From Rhizaria sp. SCN 62-66 (lineage: Eukaryota; Rhizaria, unplaced): 56,794 nt of DNA. The notes below the pieces were generated by a model that had not been told where the DNA came from, did no database searches, and saw nothing but the letters and a program-made list of their open reading frames with translations. Made by a program: the position numbers and the translations under genes. The DNA is taken from assembly GCA_001724265.1 (NCBI GenBank), contig MEDY01000173.1, positions 1 to 56,794 on the forward strand, written 5' to 3'. Below are positions 43,351 to 54,300 of this stretch, in pieces (the stretch's first letter is position 1; every line of letters starts with the position of its first letter).

Positions 43351-44565
43351 ATGCTGAACATCGGCGGCGACAAGGCCGACAAGAACTACCGCTACAAGAT
43401 GGCCCCGCTGCAGATCAAGGGCGAGGGCCGCGGCAACGGCGTCAAGACGGTCGTGACGAACCTGGTCGAGGTGGCCAAGGCGCTGCGCGTGATGCCCCAG
43501 TACCCCACCAAGTTCTTCGGCATCGAGCTGGGCTCCATCTCGTCTTGGGACGACAAGCTCGAGCGCTGCGTCATTAACGGCGTCCACACTGCCGCCGACC
43601 TGCAGAAGGTGCTTGAGCAGTTCATCAAGCTCTTCATCCTGTGCCCGCGCTGCCACCTGCCCGAGATCAAGATGCGCGTGACTGTCAAGCAGGGCAAGAT
43701 CGAGGTCGACTGCGCCGCGTGCGGCCACAACGCCCCAATCGCCACCGCGCACCGCTTCACGTCCTTCATCCTGACGCACCCGCCGTCGTCCTCCTCCTCC
43801 AAGGTCCACAACCACGGCGAGGACGCGGGTGCCGGTGACGGCGACGCTGCGGGCGCCGGCGACGGCGACGCCGAGATCGCCGCCGCCGCCGCAGTCAAGC
43901 CGCGCCGCGCGGGCAAGGACGGCGCGGCGGCCGACGAGTCGTGGTCCGTGGACACGAGCGACGAGGCGCAGCAGGCCCGCAAGATCGCCTTCTTCGCGGC
44001 GACGCCCGAGGAGCTGGCGAAGCAGAAGCGCGTGCAGGACATCCTGGACCAGGCCAAGGCGGCTGGTGTGACCGACGCGCCGTCGACCATCCTCAAGGTT
44101 TTCGCGGCGACCAAGGAGCGCGCCGTGGCCGAGATCGTGGCCGAGGCGCGCCGCCTGCAGATCTCGCGCGGGCTTGACGACGCGCAGAAGGTCAAGGTCG
44201 TGCTCGAGGCCTTCATCGACCCCTCGGATGCGCGCACTGTGCACACGCAGTTCGAGAAGCAGGCCGCGCTGCTTGCGCGCTTCGTCACGGACCGCCCTTC
44301 GGCACTGCAGCTCATCGGCTGCGTCGAGGACTTCCTCGGAGAGGTTCACCCCGAGCTGCTCGCGCGCGCGCCGCTGGTCCTCAAGGCGCTCTACGATAAG
44401 GACGTGCTCGACGAGGCGACCATCGTGGCCTGGCACGAGTCGCCGCCCGAGACGTCGTGGCTCGTGAAGAAGGAGGTCGCCGCCGCCGTGCGGGCGAAGG
44501 CGACGCCTTTCGTTGACTGGCTCAAGGCGGAGGACGGCGACGATGACGACGAGGACGACGAGTAA
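43351..44565 (+). CDS. EIF5: Translation initiation factor eIF5 (GTPase-activating protein for eIF2)
   Basis: A 404-residue protein that stimulates GTP hydrolysis by eIF2 in the 43S/48S complex at start-codon selection. The N-terminal domain begins MLNIGGDKADKNYRYKM; Arg14 aligns with the arginine finger of known eIF5 (Arg15 in human), and GEGRGNGVKT matches the conserved lysine segment. The zinc ribbon is complete: C98xxC101 and C121xxC124. After a variable linker, rich in Ala, Gly and Asp, residues about 245-404 form the W2 (HEAT-type) domain with an acidic/aromatic box near LYDKDVLDEATIVAWHE and a terminal FVDWLKAEDGDDDDEDDE-like box that binds eIF2-beta and eIF3. Length is near the family norm (about 400-430). 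The start at 43351 matches the usual family N-terminus; the frame is open upstream but that part is pyrimidine-rich leader. It ends with TAA. Confidence 0.95.
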   Translation: MLNIGGDKADKNYRYKMAPLQIKGEGRGNGVKTVVTNLVEVAKALRVMPQYPTKFFGIELGSISSWDDKLERCVINGVHTAADLQKVLEQFIKLFILCPRCHLPEIKMRVTVKQGKIEVDCAACGHNAPIATAHRFTSFILTHPPSSSSSKVHNHGEDAGAGDGDAAGAGDGDAEIAAAAAVKPRRAGKDGAAADESWSVDTSDEAQQARKIAFFAATPEELAKQKRVQDILDQAKAAGVTDAPSTILKVFAATKERAVAEIVAEARRLQISRGLDDAQKVKVVLEAFIDPSDARTVHTQFEKQAALLARFVTDRPSALQLIGCVEDFLGEVHPELLARAPLVLKALYDKDVLDEATIVAWHESPPETSWLVKKEVAAAVRAKATPFVDWLKAEDGDDDDEDDE

Positions 44566-45561
44566 GCGCGCCATCGAGCGATTCAGCGATTCAGCGCTTC
44601 AGCGAGGGAGTAGTTGAGCTCCAGCTTGCAGTTGCAGTTCAGTTTGTTGACTGCTGCGTTTGGACAGAGGAAAAGTACATAGAAGAAAAGAAAGTTTGAG
44701 CAGCAAGAGATGATGGGAGAGAGTAAGATACCAAGCAAGCAAACGACTTGTTTGGCTCACTCATATGCAGAGAGTAATGTTTCTCTGTGTGTTCTATATT
44801 CATCTGTTGTTGTTGTCGTCATCATCGTCGATCAGCCTAGGCTACCATAAGTAATAAGCATATTCCATAAGCATCTGAGGGAAGATTTCTGTCGCCCGTT
44901 TGTGTGTGTCTCGACAGGTTCTTTGTTATTAATAAGAGTAAAAAATAAAAAGAACAACTATTTTTTCATCAATGGCAAAGTTTGGTGGCGTCTAGCGATG
45001 TTTAATACATCCAAAGACGTCAGATAGTGATGTTTTTGCCTTCTTGACTGGTGATAGTGCTCGGTGGCGCGGGTGACAAGACTCCCAACTGCTCGATCGA
45101 GTGGACTGCGGAGCGATTTGGGAAAAGATCGTTGGATAGGGATGCAACTGATGCGATAGAATAGAAAGTAGACGTACACGCTTGGATTTCTTTTTAAATC
45201 TCTTCACCGCTTGATCTAGGTTCTGATGTCGCTCATTTCCTTGCGTCTCCAGCCCACAGCAATCTTGCCCTCAACTCGTTTTCTTTTTCGACGTCCATGT
45301 AAAGTGATATTGGTGTTTTAAGCAATCAATTTGACGCCTAACACAACAACCCGTGGTTTATTTGCGTGTTTGTTGCTTCGTCTTTGTACCTGTCTTATTC
45401 CCCCCGCGCTACGCCTAGTTTTAGCCGTAGCCTTCGGTCCTACCTCAAGTTTATCTCAACTCTCTCTTAGAGTCAGTACAGATCCATCAGAGGCACCGAG
45501 GCGCGCCCGAAGCGAGCCCTCGTTTAGAGAGCCAGCGTCCGCGCAGTACCGGCTTGGCGCG
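44566..45561. other. Spacer between eIF5 and CDK12-like kinase genes
   Basis: About 1 kb. The first part is the eIF5 3' region; AT-rich sequence follows to about 45250, then a mixed-composition leader of the kinase gene. The kinase frame is open back to 45331, but that upstream part lacks coding third-position bias. No RNA gene seen. Confidence 0.5.
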
Positions 45562-48500
45562 ATGTCCTCATTCCTGCTTCCCGCGTCCGGCGGTCTTCCT
45601 CAGCAACACAACAACAGCAGCATGCAGCAGGTGACATCCGGCGCTGGCCTTACTGCCAGCGCCTGCGGCGGCGGCCCCGGCGGCCTCGCGCCCCCTGCGT
45701 TCCTGCCCCCACCGCCCTCTGGGCTGCCCGCGGCGCTGTCTGCGTACTGGGCCGCCCCGCCCTGGCGCCCGCGCGCGTTCGGCCGGCTGTACTCGGACGC
45801 GAGCGCACACCTGGGCGAGGGCACCTACGGCAGCGTGACGCTGCACCGCGCCAAGGAGCCCGTGCCGCTGCCCGAGCTGGCCTCCCCCACGCAGGGCTTT
45901 CTCCGGGAGCTTGACAGCAGTAGCAGCAGCAACAGCAGCTCTGCGGCTGTGACCGTTGCGACCGGTCTCGGCGCCGCCGCCGCGGCCCCGCGCCTGCCCG
46001 CGGAGCTGCGGCCCTTTCACACGGTGCTGGCGGCGGGCACCGAGGTCGCGGCCAAGGGCCTGCGGCTGGCCGAGTCGGCCGAGGACGGCTTCCCGTTCAC
46101 CTCGGTCCGCGAGATCACCGCCCTCAAAGCCCTTAACGCACCCGCCGCGCCCATGGACGCCGGGAACGCGTGCCCCACGGGTGCCGTTGGTTCCGGGGGG
46201 CTGACGCACCCGTGCGACTCGCGGGAGCAGGTCGTGACGCTGAACCAAGTCGTTTCCTCGCACAACTATTGTCTCACGACGACACTGCCCGTCGACGCCA
46301 AGCCCCCCCCGTCTCTGCCCCAGTCTACGCCCCAGCCGCAGGTGCAGTCAGGCTTTAGCTCTAGCTTCGGCACAAGCTTGGGCTCTACCAGCGCGCTGCC
46401 CGCGGCCCCCGCCCCGCCGCCGACCGCGTCTGCGCTGCAGCGGCACGGGCTCGGCCTCTCGGTCGCCGGCGCGGGTTCCGTCCTCACCGCGCTCTACTAC
46501 TGCGCCGTCGCAGACGCCTCCAGCTCTAGCAGCGCCAGCGCTAGCAGCTCAAGCAGCAACGCAACGCGCTCTAGCTGTTTCACGAGCCAGACTCGGAACG
46601 CCACGGCGCTCGGCCTTGCGATGGCCCCCGCGGCCGCCGACGCGGGCGCGCTCCGGGCCGCGCTTGCCGCCATTGCCGCCCCTGCCGCTGCGGCGGCGGC
46701 AGCAGCGGCGACGGCGGCGGCTGCTGCGACGGCCGCGGCAGAGGAGGAGGCCGTCGCCGCGACGGCGACTGCTGCCGCGGCCGCGGCTACGGCGGCGGCG
46801 GTTGCTGCGGCGGACGCGGCGCTGGCGACGCGGCTGCGCGACGAGACCGCCGCCTTCGCTGCGGCCGAGGCCGCGTGGCTCAATGCCGCCACCGCCGCCG
46901 CCACTGCCAGCGTCACCGCTGCCTCGATGACGGACTCAGAGACCGCTGCCGGCTCTAGCTCCAGCTCCAGCTCTAGCTCAGCGCTGACCGCTGCGAGCGC
47001 GAGCGCGAGCGCGCGCCCGCTACCGCCGCCCCCGCACGTGCCGCTGCGCGCACAGCTGCAGTCGCTGGTGTTGTTGCCGTGGTACCTATCCCCCGCCGCG
47101 CCCGGCCACTCCCCGGCCTCCGCCTCCACAACCTCCGCCCCGACAGCCTCTTCCACGCCAGCCTCCGCGTCGGCGTCAGCGTCTGGCGCGGCGTGCGTGC
47201 CCGCGACGGTGCGCGGCTTTAAGGACACGGTGTACTTGGTGCTGGAGCGGTGTGACACCGACGTGAGCCGGCTGCTGCAGTGGCACCAAACCAACGCCGC
47301 CACGCTCTACCAGCTCCAGCAGCAGCGACTCCAGCAGCAGCAGCGCCAGCAGCAGCAGCGCGGCGGGTACCGCGGCGCGTACTCCGGCAGCGGCGGCGGC
47401 CAGCAGCAGCCGCCGCAGCCCGAGCAGCTGCAGCTGCCGCTGGATCTGACCCAGTTCCTGTTGTACTCCGTGCTGCGCGGTCTGTACGCGATGCACGCGC
47501 ACGGCTACCTGCACCGCGACTTCAAGCCCGCGAACGTGTTGCTCTCGCACCGCGGCGCGTGCAAGCTCGCCGACTTCGGGCTGGCGCGGCCCGCGGTGCT
47601 CGGGAAGCCCTGTACACCCAACGTCGTCACCAGCTTCTACCGGTACGCGCGATCCCTAGAACAAAGCGAGTTATTGAGCGGTCTATCGATGATATCGGGA
47701 TATTTGTGATTTACTTATTTATGGTTTCTGAAATTCTTTTCAGATTTCTTGTTTAATTTTATCGTACTTCTGTCATCACGACATGCTTCCTAACTATGAT
47801 TCGTCATTCCCTATCCTTTTTTGCGGTCTGTTCTCCCCCCCAGCGCCCCCGAGGTGTGCATGCTGCTTCGCTCGGGCTCCAAGTCACCCGACTGGGGCTA
47901 CGGCGCGCCTCTCGACCTCTGGGCCGTGGGCTGCTTCTTCTACGAGCTCTTGACCGGGCGCATCCTGTTCCGCGTCGTCAACAGTGACGTCGTCCAGGAG
48001 GCGCGGCAGCTGGTCGAGCAGGCCTTCGAGCTCTGCGGCACGCCCACGCCCGCGACCTGGCCGCAGATGCGCGAGTACCCCTTCTACCGCAGCTCCAACA
48101 GCAACAACAACAGCAGCTCGAGCAACAGCTCGAATGCGACTGCAGCGGCGCCGAGCCTGGCGGCGCCCGCACTGCCGACGCAGCCGACGCCGCGCGCGCT
48201 GCGGCGGCGTCTGGGCCCGTTCATTGCGCACCCGCTGGCGCTCGACCTGCTGGACCGGCTGCTCGTCGTCGAGCCCGCGCGGCGCCTCACTGCCGAGCAG
48301 GCGCTCCTTCATCCCTTCTTCGGCCGCGCCTTCGCAGACGAGCTGGAGGCCTTCGCCGCCGCCGCCGCGGGCTCGCAGTCGCCCCGTGCCGCGCTGCTGG
48401 CCCGCCGCGCGCGCGCCGCGCTGGCGGACGCGAACGCGCGGTACAAGGACCTGCTCCAGCTCCAGGCGCAGCAGGCGCAGCAACAGGGTCTCATGCCCAA

Positions 48501-50243
48501 CGCTGCTGCTGCTGCTGCTGCGGGGGCTGCGGGGGCTGCTGCAGCGGGCGCGCCCCCGGTGCTGCCCGGCTCCGTTTGGGCTTCACTGTACGGGCCCGCG
48601 CTGGAGGACGTGGCTGCGCGGCCCCCCGTTGCTGCCGAGCGCGTGCGCTGGCCCGAAGCCGCCAACGCCGCGCTCGCGACCGCGCACAAGTATCCCGGCA
48701 GCGTCGGCACGCAGCTCGCAGAGCTCGCCAAGCGGCGCGCCGCGGCGCTCAACAGGACCGCCGCCGGCGGCGGCGCGGCGGCTATGCCTGGCGCCGTTGC
48801 GGGCGCGATGGGCGCGATGGGCGCTGGCGCTGGCTCTTGCGTTGTCGGCGGCTTCGGCTACGGCGGCGTCGCGGGCGTTGGCGGCATGGGCATGGGCATG
48901 GGCGGCATGCCGATGAACATGATGGGCATGGGCATGGCCGGCGGTATGGGCATGCACAACCCCATGATGGGCGCAATGGGCGGCGCTATGGGCGCGATGA
49001 ACCCGATGGCGGCCTATCAGCAGCAGCAGCAGCAGCAGCAGATGCAACTACAGCAGCAGCAGGCGCAGGTGCAGGCGCAGCAGCAGGCGCTGCAGGGCCC
49101 ACAGCTGCAGGCTCTGCTGTCGGCCGCGCCCGCCGCTCTGCCCGCGCAGTCTGACGCGGTGGCGTGCCGCGCGCTGGCCGAGCACCTCGCGCGCGTTCAG
49201 TGGGCCATCGCCGCGCTGCGCCAGAGCATGGCCGCCGTCAACGCGGAGCTCTGCGCGCTTGCGCCGGGGCTCCGCAGCAAGGCCAACGCCGATACCAGCG
49301 CCGGCGCCAATGCCAACGCGATGGCTGCGAGCGCCGCTGGTGCGAGCGCCGCGGCGACTGCGCGGGTGTCGATGGCGGAGATAACGCAGTGGGCGGCGGC
49401 CGCGGTCCCGCAGGCGGCGCGCTATCTCTCGCTGCTCGCGGACATGAACGCGGCCTTGGCGCACCTGTCGGCGCAGTGCGCGTGCGCGAGCGGCAGCTGG
49501 TGCTGGGGCGAGCTGCTCCGCGCGATGCCTGGCCTCGCTGCGTACACTACGAGCGGCGCCAACGCGAGCGCCAGTGCCGCCGACGGCGCGGGGGCGGGCG
49601 CTGGCGCTGCCGAGGCTGGGGGCGAGCGCAACGCGAAGCGCGCGCGCGTCGTTGACTCCGGCTCCGGCGCGGCGGACGCTGATGCGGAGGCCGTGCTGCC
49701 CTCGCCGGCCTCGCAGCAGCAACAGCAGCAGCAGGAGCAGAAGCAGCCTAAGCAGCGCCGGTCGCGGTCCCGGTCGCGGTCGCGCAGCCGCGACCGTGAC
49801 CGGGACCGCAGTGAGAGCAAAGACAAAGACAAGAGGGGCAAGTCCGGCGACCGTGAGCGCGACCGTGAGCGCGGGCGCAAGGCCAGTCGCGAGCAGGGCA
49901 AGGACCAGCCGCAGAGTGACCATGCCGCGCCAGCGACTGCACCAGCGATTACGAATGACGCCGTGAGAGCCAGCGCCGCGTCCGGCTTTGCGCCGCCCGC
50001 GCCGCCGCCCGCTGGCTTCACTGCCGCCAAAACGGCCGCTGACGTCGCTAACGCGACCAGCAACAGCAACAGCAACGCTGCCTCTGCCGCTGGAGCTGGC
50101 GCTGGCGCTGGGAGCAGTGTGGCTGCCGCGTTCGGCCTCGCTCCCGCCGCCGCTGCTGGCGGTGCCGCTGCTGCTGCTGCTGGGGCCGGCGCGAACATAA
50201 TGCAGATGCAGCAGCAACAGCAAATGATGTTGATGCAGCAACA

Positions 50244-50274
<31 letters not shown>

Positions 50275-51090
50275 ATGATACTCCAGCAGCATCAGCAGCT
50301 CCAGCAGCAGCAACAGATGGCTGCAGGCATGCAAGCCGGAGGCATGGGCTCTATGATGGCGCCCGCTATGATGGGCGCCGGCATGGGCGGCATGGGCGGC
50401 ATGAACAACATGGCGTACATGCAACAACAGCAGCAACAGTACCAGCAGCAGCAGCAGCAGATGCAGCAAATGCAACAAATGCAGCAGATGCAACAGATGC
50501 AGCAGATGCAGCAACAGCAGCAGCAGGCGATGATGGCCAATCCCATGGGCATGGGCATGATGGCCAATCCTATGGCGAACCCTATGGCCGGTCAGATGGG
50601 CATGATGGGCGGCGGCATGGCGATGAACCCCATGCAACAGCACATGGGCATGGGCATGGGCTCTATGAACCCCATGGGCGCCGCGATGGGCGGCATGGGC
50701 GGCATGGGTGGTATGAACTCCATGGGCGGCATGGGCAACCCCATGGGCGCCGCGATGGGTGCCGCGATGAACCCCATGATGATGGGCGCAGGTGCTGTCA
50801 TGCAGCCCGGAATGGCTGGCGGTATGGGCATGGGCGCTATGGGCGGCATGGGCACAATGGGCGGCATGGGCGGCATGGGCATGGCCGGAATGGGCGGAAT
50901 GAACGGCATGGGCGGCATGGTCGGCATGGGCGGCGGCGCGGCAGCGGCGGCGTTTGGGCTCACTGGCGGCACGGGCGCCGGCGTCGGCGTCGGTGGTAAT
51001 GCCGCCGTCGCGGGCGCGGGCACAGGTGTGGCTGCGCCCGGACAAGGGGCCGGGGACGTCAGCGCATTGTACGGCATGGGCAATCGGTAA
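45562..51090 (+). CDS. CDK9/12/13-like (CTK1-like) kinase with RS domain and Met/Gly/Gln-rich tail
   Basis: Two exons (45562-47642 and 47844-51090) join to 1775 residues and TAA. Kinase motifs: GEGTYGSV (85-92), catalytic Lys165, C-helix GFPFTSVREI with Glu184, hinge LVLERCD (about 559), HRDFKPAN (651-658), DFG (671-673), the activation loop TPNVVTSFYRAPE, LDLWAVGCFFYELLTG, and RRRLG...ALDLLDRLL...RLTAEQAL near the end of the lobe. The GFPxT-xREI helix and TAEQAL end are typical of CDK9/CDK12/CDK13, which phosphorylate the RNA polymerase II tail with a cyclin K or T partner. Low-complexity inserts sit after the glycine loop, after the C-helix (about 210-545, Ala-rich) and before HRD (Gln-rich). 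Residues about 1333-1385 are an RS/RD-repeat domain, and the last 400 residues are runs of Gln and repeated MGGMG. RS repeats suggest nuclear speckles; that is inference. The start is placed where GC-rich coding begins. Confidence 0.87.
47643..47843 (+). other. Intron of the CDK12-like kinase gene
   Basis: 201 bases, AT-rich, phase 2. Donor GTACGC after CCG; acceptor a C-run and CAG. A CCTAAC branch-site candidate lies about 50 bases upstream. Removal rebuilds SFYRAPE across the split Arg codon. Confidence 0.92.
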
Positions 51091-51363
51091 GCAAACCCCC
51101 GTCGATTATCCCGTTCAAGTTCGTCGAGTTGTCTTTTTTGTGAGCAACTAGGGAAAATATGTTTATTCTTCACATCTAGAAAGTCGGAGATCATGCAATG
51201 ACTCCTTTTGATTGAGTCTTGGAATGAGAAAACAGTGAAAATAAGAAATTCAAACTTTTAAATCAATCAAATTCTTCGTCATCATACTTATTATTATTGT
51301 CGTCAATACACTGACTTAACTTATTCGCCAAGTGGCACACAGGCTTACTGCGCATGCGTGAGA
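51091..51363. other. Short convergent spacer
   Basis: 273 AT-rich bases between facing stop codons of the CDK12-like kinase gene and the right-edge gene; 3' untranslated regions only. Confidence 0.6.
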
Positions 51364-54300
51364 TTACTTCTTTGCAGTTGATGAATGGATTGAGGAAGAA
51401 GCAACAGAGCCACTCAGCCTGCGCGCCTTACTCTTGTTGGCCGTGTAGTGCACCGACGGCCGCAGCGGCCGCCGCTCACGTTCACTAGCAACCTCGGGGT
51501 TATCGGTGCTTGCGTAAACACCATCTTGGTTCGTGACAACAGCCCTGCTGCTGTTGTTAATGTTGCTGGCGCTGCCAAGACTGGCGCTCGAGTCAGAGAG
51601 GGATACGGCCCCAGCCACGTCATCGACGCTGTCGCCCACATACGCGTACAGGCCCCTCGGGTCGCCCCACTGCCCCGCCCGCGCACTAGAGCTCGCACTG
51701 GCGCTCGCAGCCTCACCCGCAGTCTCGGCCTCAGCGCGAGTCTGATCGGCTTTGTCCGCAACAGCGCCACCCGTGGCGGCGACCACCGCTGCATGCGCGG
51801 CCGCGGCCGCCGCAGCGGAGAGCGGGTGCTTGTCGCCGGAGCGAAGCGGGCGCGCCGCGGGGGATGACAGCGCTCCGTAGCCGAAGCTGGCGCCGTAGCC
51901 ATAGCCATCGAGCGGCACGTAGTCGTCCTCCGCGTGCGCGTCGCCGTCGTCGTCGCCGTCGTCTTCGTTGTCGTCAGCGTCAGCAACAGCAATAAAAACA
52001 TTCGCGGCGACTGAATCAGCGCTGCCGCTGTTCTTGGACAGGGGCTTGTTGTTCGAGCGCCGGACGGGAGTCATGTAGCTGAGGTCACTGGAGCTGAGGT
52101 GCTCAGGTTGTTGACTCTGCCGATGTTGCAAGTCGCTCTGCTCGTCGTCAACCTCAGGGAACGCCGCTAACACAGTGCCAGAGCGAGTGCTCGCGGGCGT
52201 GCGAGCGCGACTGCGAGTGCCAGCGCGAGCGCCCGTGGGCGTGTGCGTGTGCGCGTGCGTGTGCTGGCGGCTGCGAGTGGAATTGTGCTTGCACGCATGA
52301 GAGGGCGTGGGAGACTGCGGGAGAGAAGGAGAAAAGTCAGCACAGGCATGATTCACTAAATCGTCGCTATTGTCATAGTCGATGCAACACTCACAGCCAT
52401 CACTGCCACTGTCAGTGCCACTGTCGCTGCCACTTTCACTAGAAGAAGAGTTTACGCGACGGCGACTATTGCGTTCACCGATGCTGCCATCAAGACTATC
52501 AGGGCCGTCAGCTGCAGTACCAGTCACACTGGCATCATCAGCGCCAGTCAAGCTCTCGCGCTCACTCACCTTCTTACCGCCCTTGCTATGCTTACCCTTG
52601 CTCTTGCGGGCGCACTTGCTCATGCGCCCGTCAGCAGCCACCTCGGCCGCCGCAGCCTTGGCCTCCGCCGCGGCCGCCGTGGGCGTGCGCGCGACGAACA
52701 GCGCTAGCGCCGCAGCCTCACGCGCGGCGGCAGAGCTGACACTGTCGCTGTGACGGTCATTGCGGCTGTTGCTGTTGCTACTGTTGCTGCTGCTCGTGTG
52801 GCTGATGTTACCCGCGTTGTGGTAGTTGTTCACAATGTGAGTGATATTGCCGCTGCTGTTGCTATGACTGTCGTTGTGACTGCTACTGCTACTGCTGCTG
52901 CTGTTGCTGCTACTGTTGCTGCTGCTGTTGCTGTTGCTGTCACCGCTGTTGCCGTGGCTGCGGCCTAGACTGTGCGCGCTGTGGAAGCTCGGCGTGGGCG
53001 GACCCGGGAAGCCAAACCGGGGCCGTGCGGTCGTCGGCGTCACATTCGCGACATCAGAACTGTTGTTATGCACAGTGCTGCTGCTGCGGCTGCTGCTGTT
53101 GCTGATGTTGCGAACACTGCGAGGGCTGGCGACGCTGATGCCACGCGCGTCGGTGTGAGCCTCGGTGTTCACGTGGAGGCTAGAGCTAGTGCTAGGTTTT
53201 GCGCTCGCAGCAGAGCCCGTGCTCGGGCTGGGAACGGTGAGCGCAGCAGGCACGAACCAGGGATACACGCGTAACTCAGACCGCGACGGTGACTCTGACG
53301 GTGCCTGCGATATCCGCTGTGCGTGTGACAGCGAAGAAACAGGCGAGAGCTGCAACAACTGCACATTGACGCTCTGACGCGTCGCAACATCGCCCATCGC
53401 AGCCTCGGAACCATCTTCTGCCTCAGCCTCAGCCTCAACCTCCGCCTCAGCCTCAGCTAGCGTGGCCTCGGCCTCGGCCCTGGTGCTCGCGGCGCGCACG
53501 ACGGCGGCCAGCGCCTTGGCGCGCGCGTGAGGCGCCGCCACCGCGGCCAGCGTGGGGGCCGCGGCGGCCACAGCGTGCCGCGCGGCGCGGGCCGCGGCCG
53601 GGGACATCGGCGCCAGGCGCTGGCGCAGCGCAGCTCGCGCTGAGAGCGGGAGGCGGCCGGAGACGGCGGCAGAGTGGCTGCTGTAGGAAGCATCAGCAGA
53701 GCTCGAGCCGGTGAAAACGAGCTCTTTGGTGGTGCTGGTAGCGAGTGTGGGCACATGTAAGAGCGTGTTGCCTGAATCTAAGGGGGAAAGCGAGTCAATA
53801 CGCGAGTGTAGGTGCGCACATAGTGGGGTGGCGTGCAGAGCCGCGTCCTGCTCTAAGTAGGAGGCAGATGTCAGGGTTTGGGACGCGGGAAGAGTGGTTC
53901 CTGTCGCAAAGCTTGCGCCACTAGTTGCCTGAACATCGAGGTCACCCACAGCGTCGTCCATCGTAGCCGTAGTCAAAGTCGTGGTAGCAGCGTCAGTCGT
54001 CTTACGAGCAAGCGTCACAAGCGCAGCAGGGCCATCGATCGTCATGGCTTCAGCATGGTGTCCGTCGCCGTGACTCAGGCTGCTGCTGCTGCCGCTAAGA
54101 CTACTACTTGCAAGATCATCGTTACGGAGATCAGCGATGCACGGAGTAGCGCCGTCGCCGCTCTCATGCCCACAGCCACTCTCTTCCTGCCGCTCGTGCC
54201 CCAGCGGCTCCAGGTCGCTCCACTCTTCGCGCTCCCGCCGGTAGCCCCGCTGCGCCAGCCACCCAGCCAGCCTGCGCGGACCCACCACCGCGGCCGCGGC

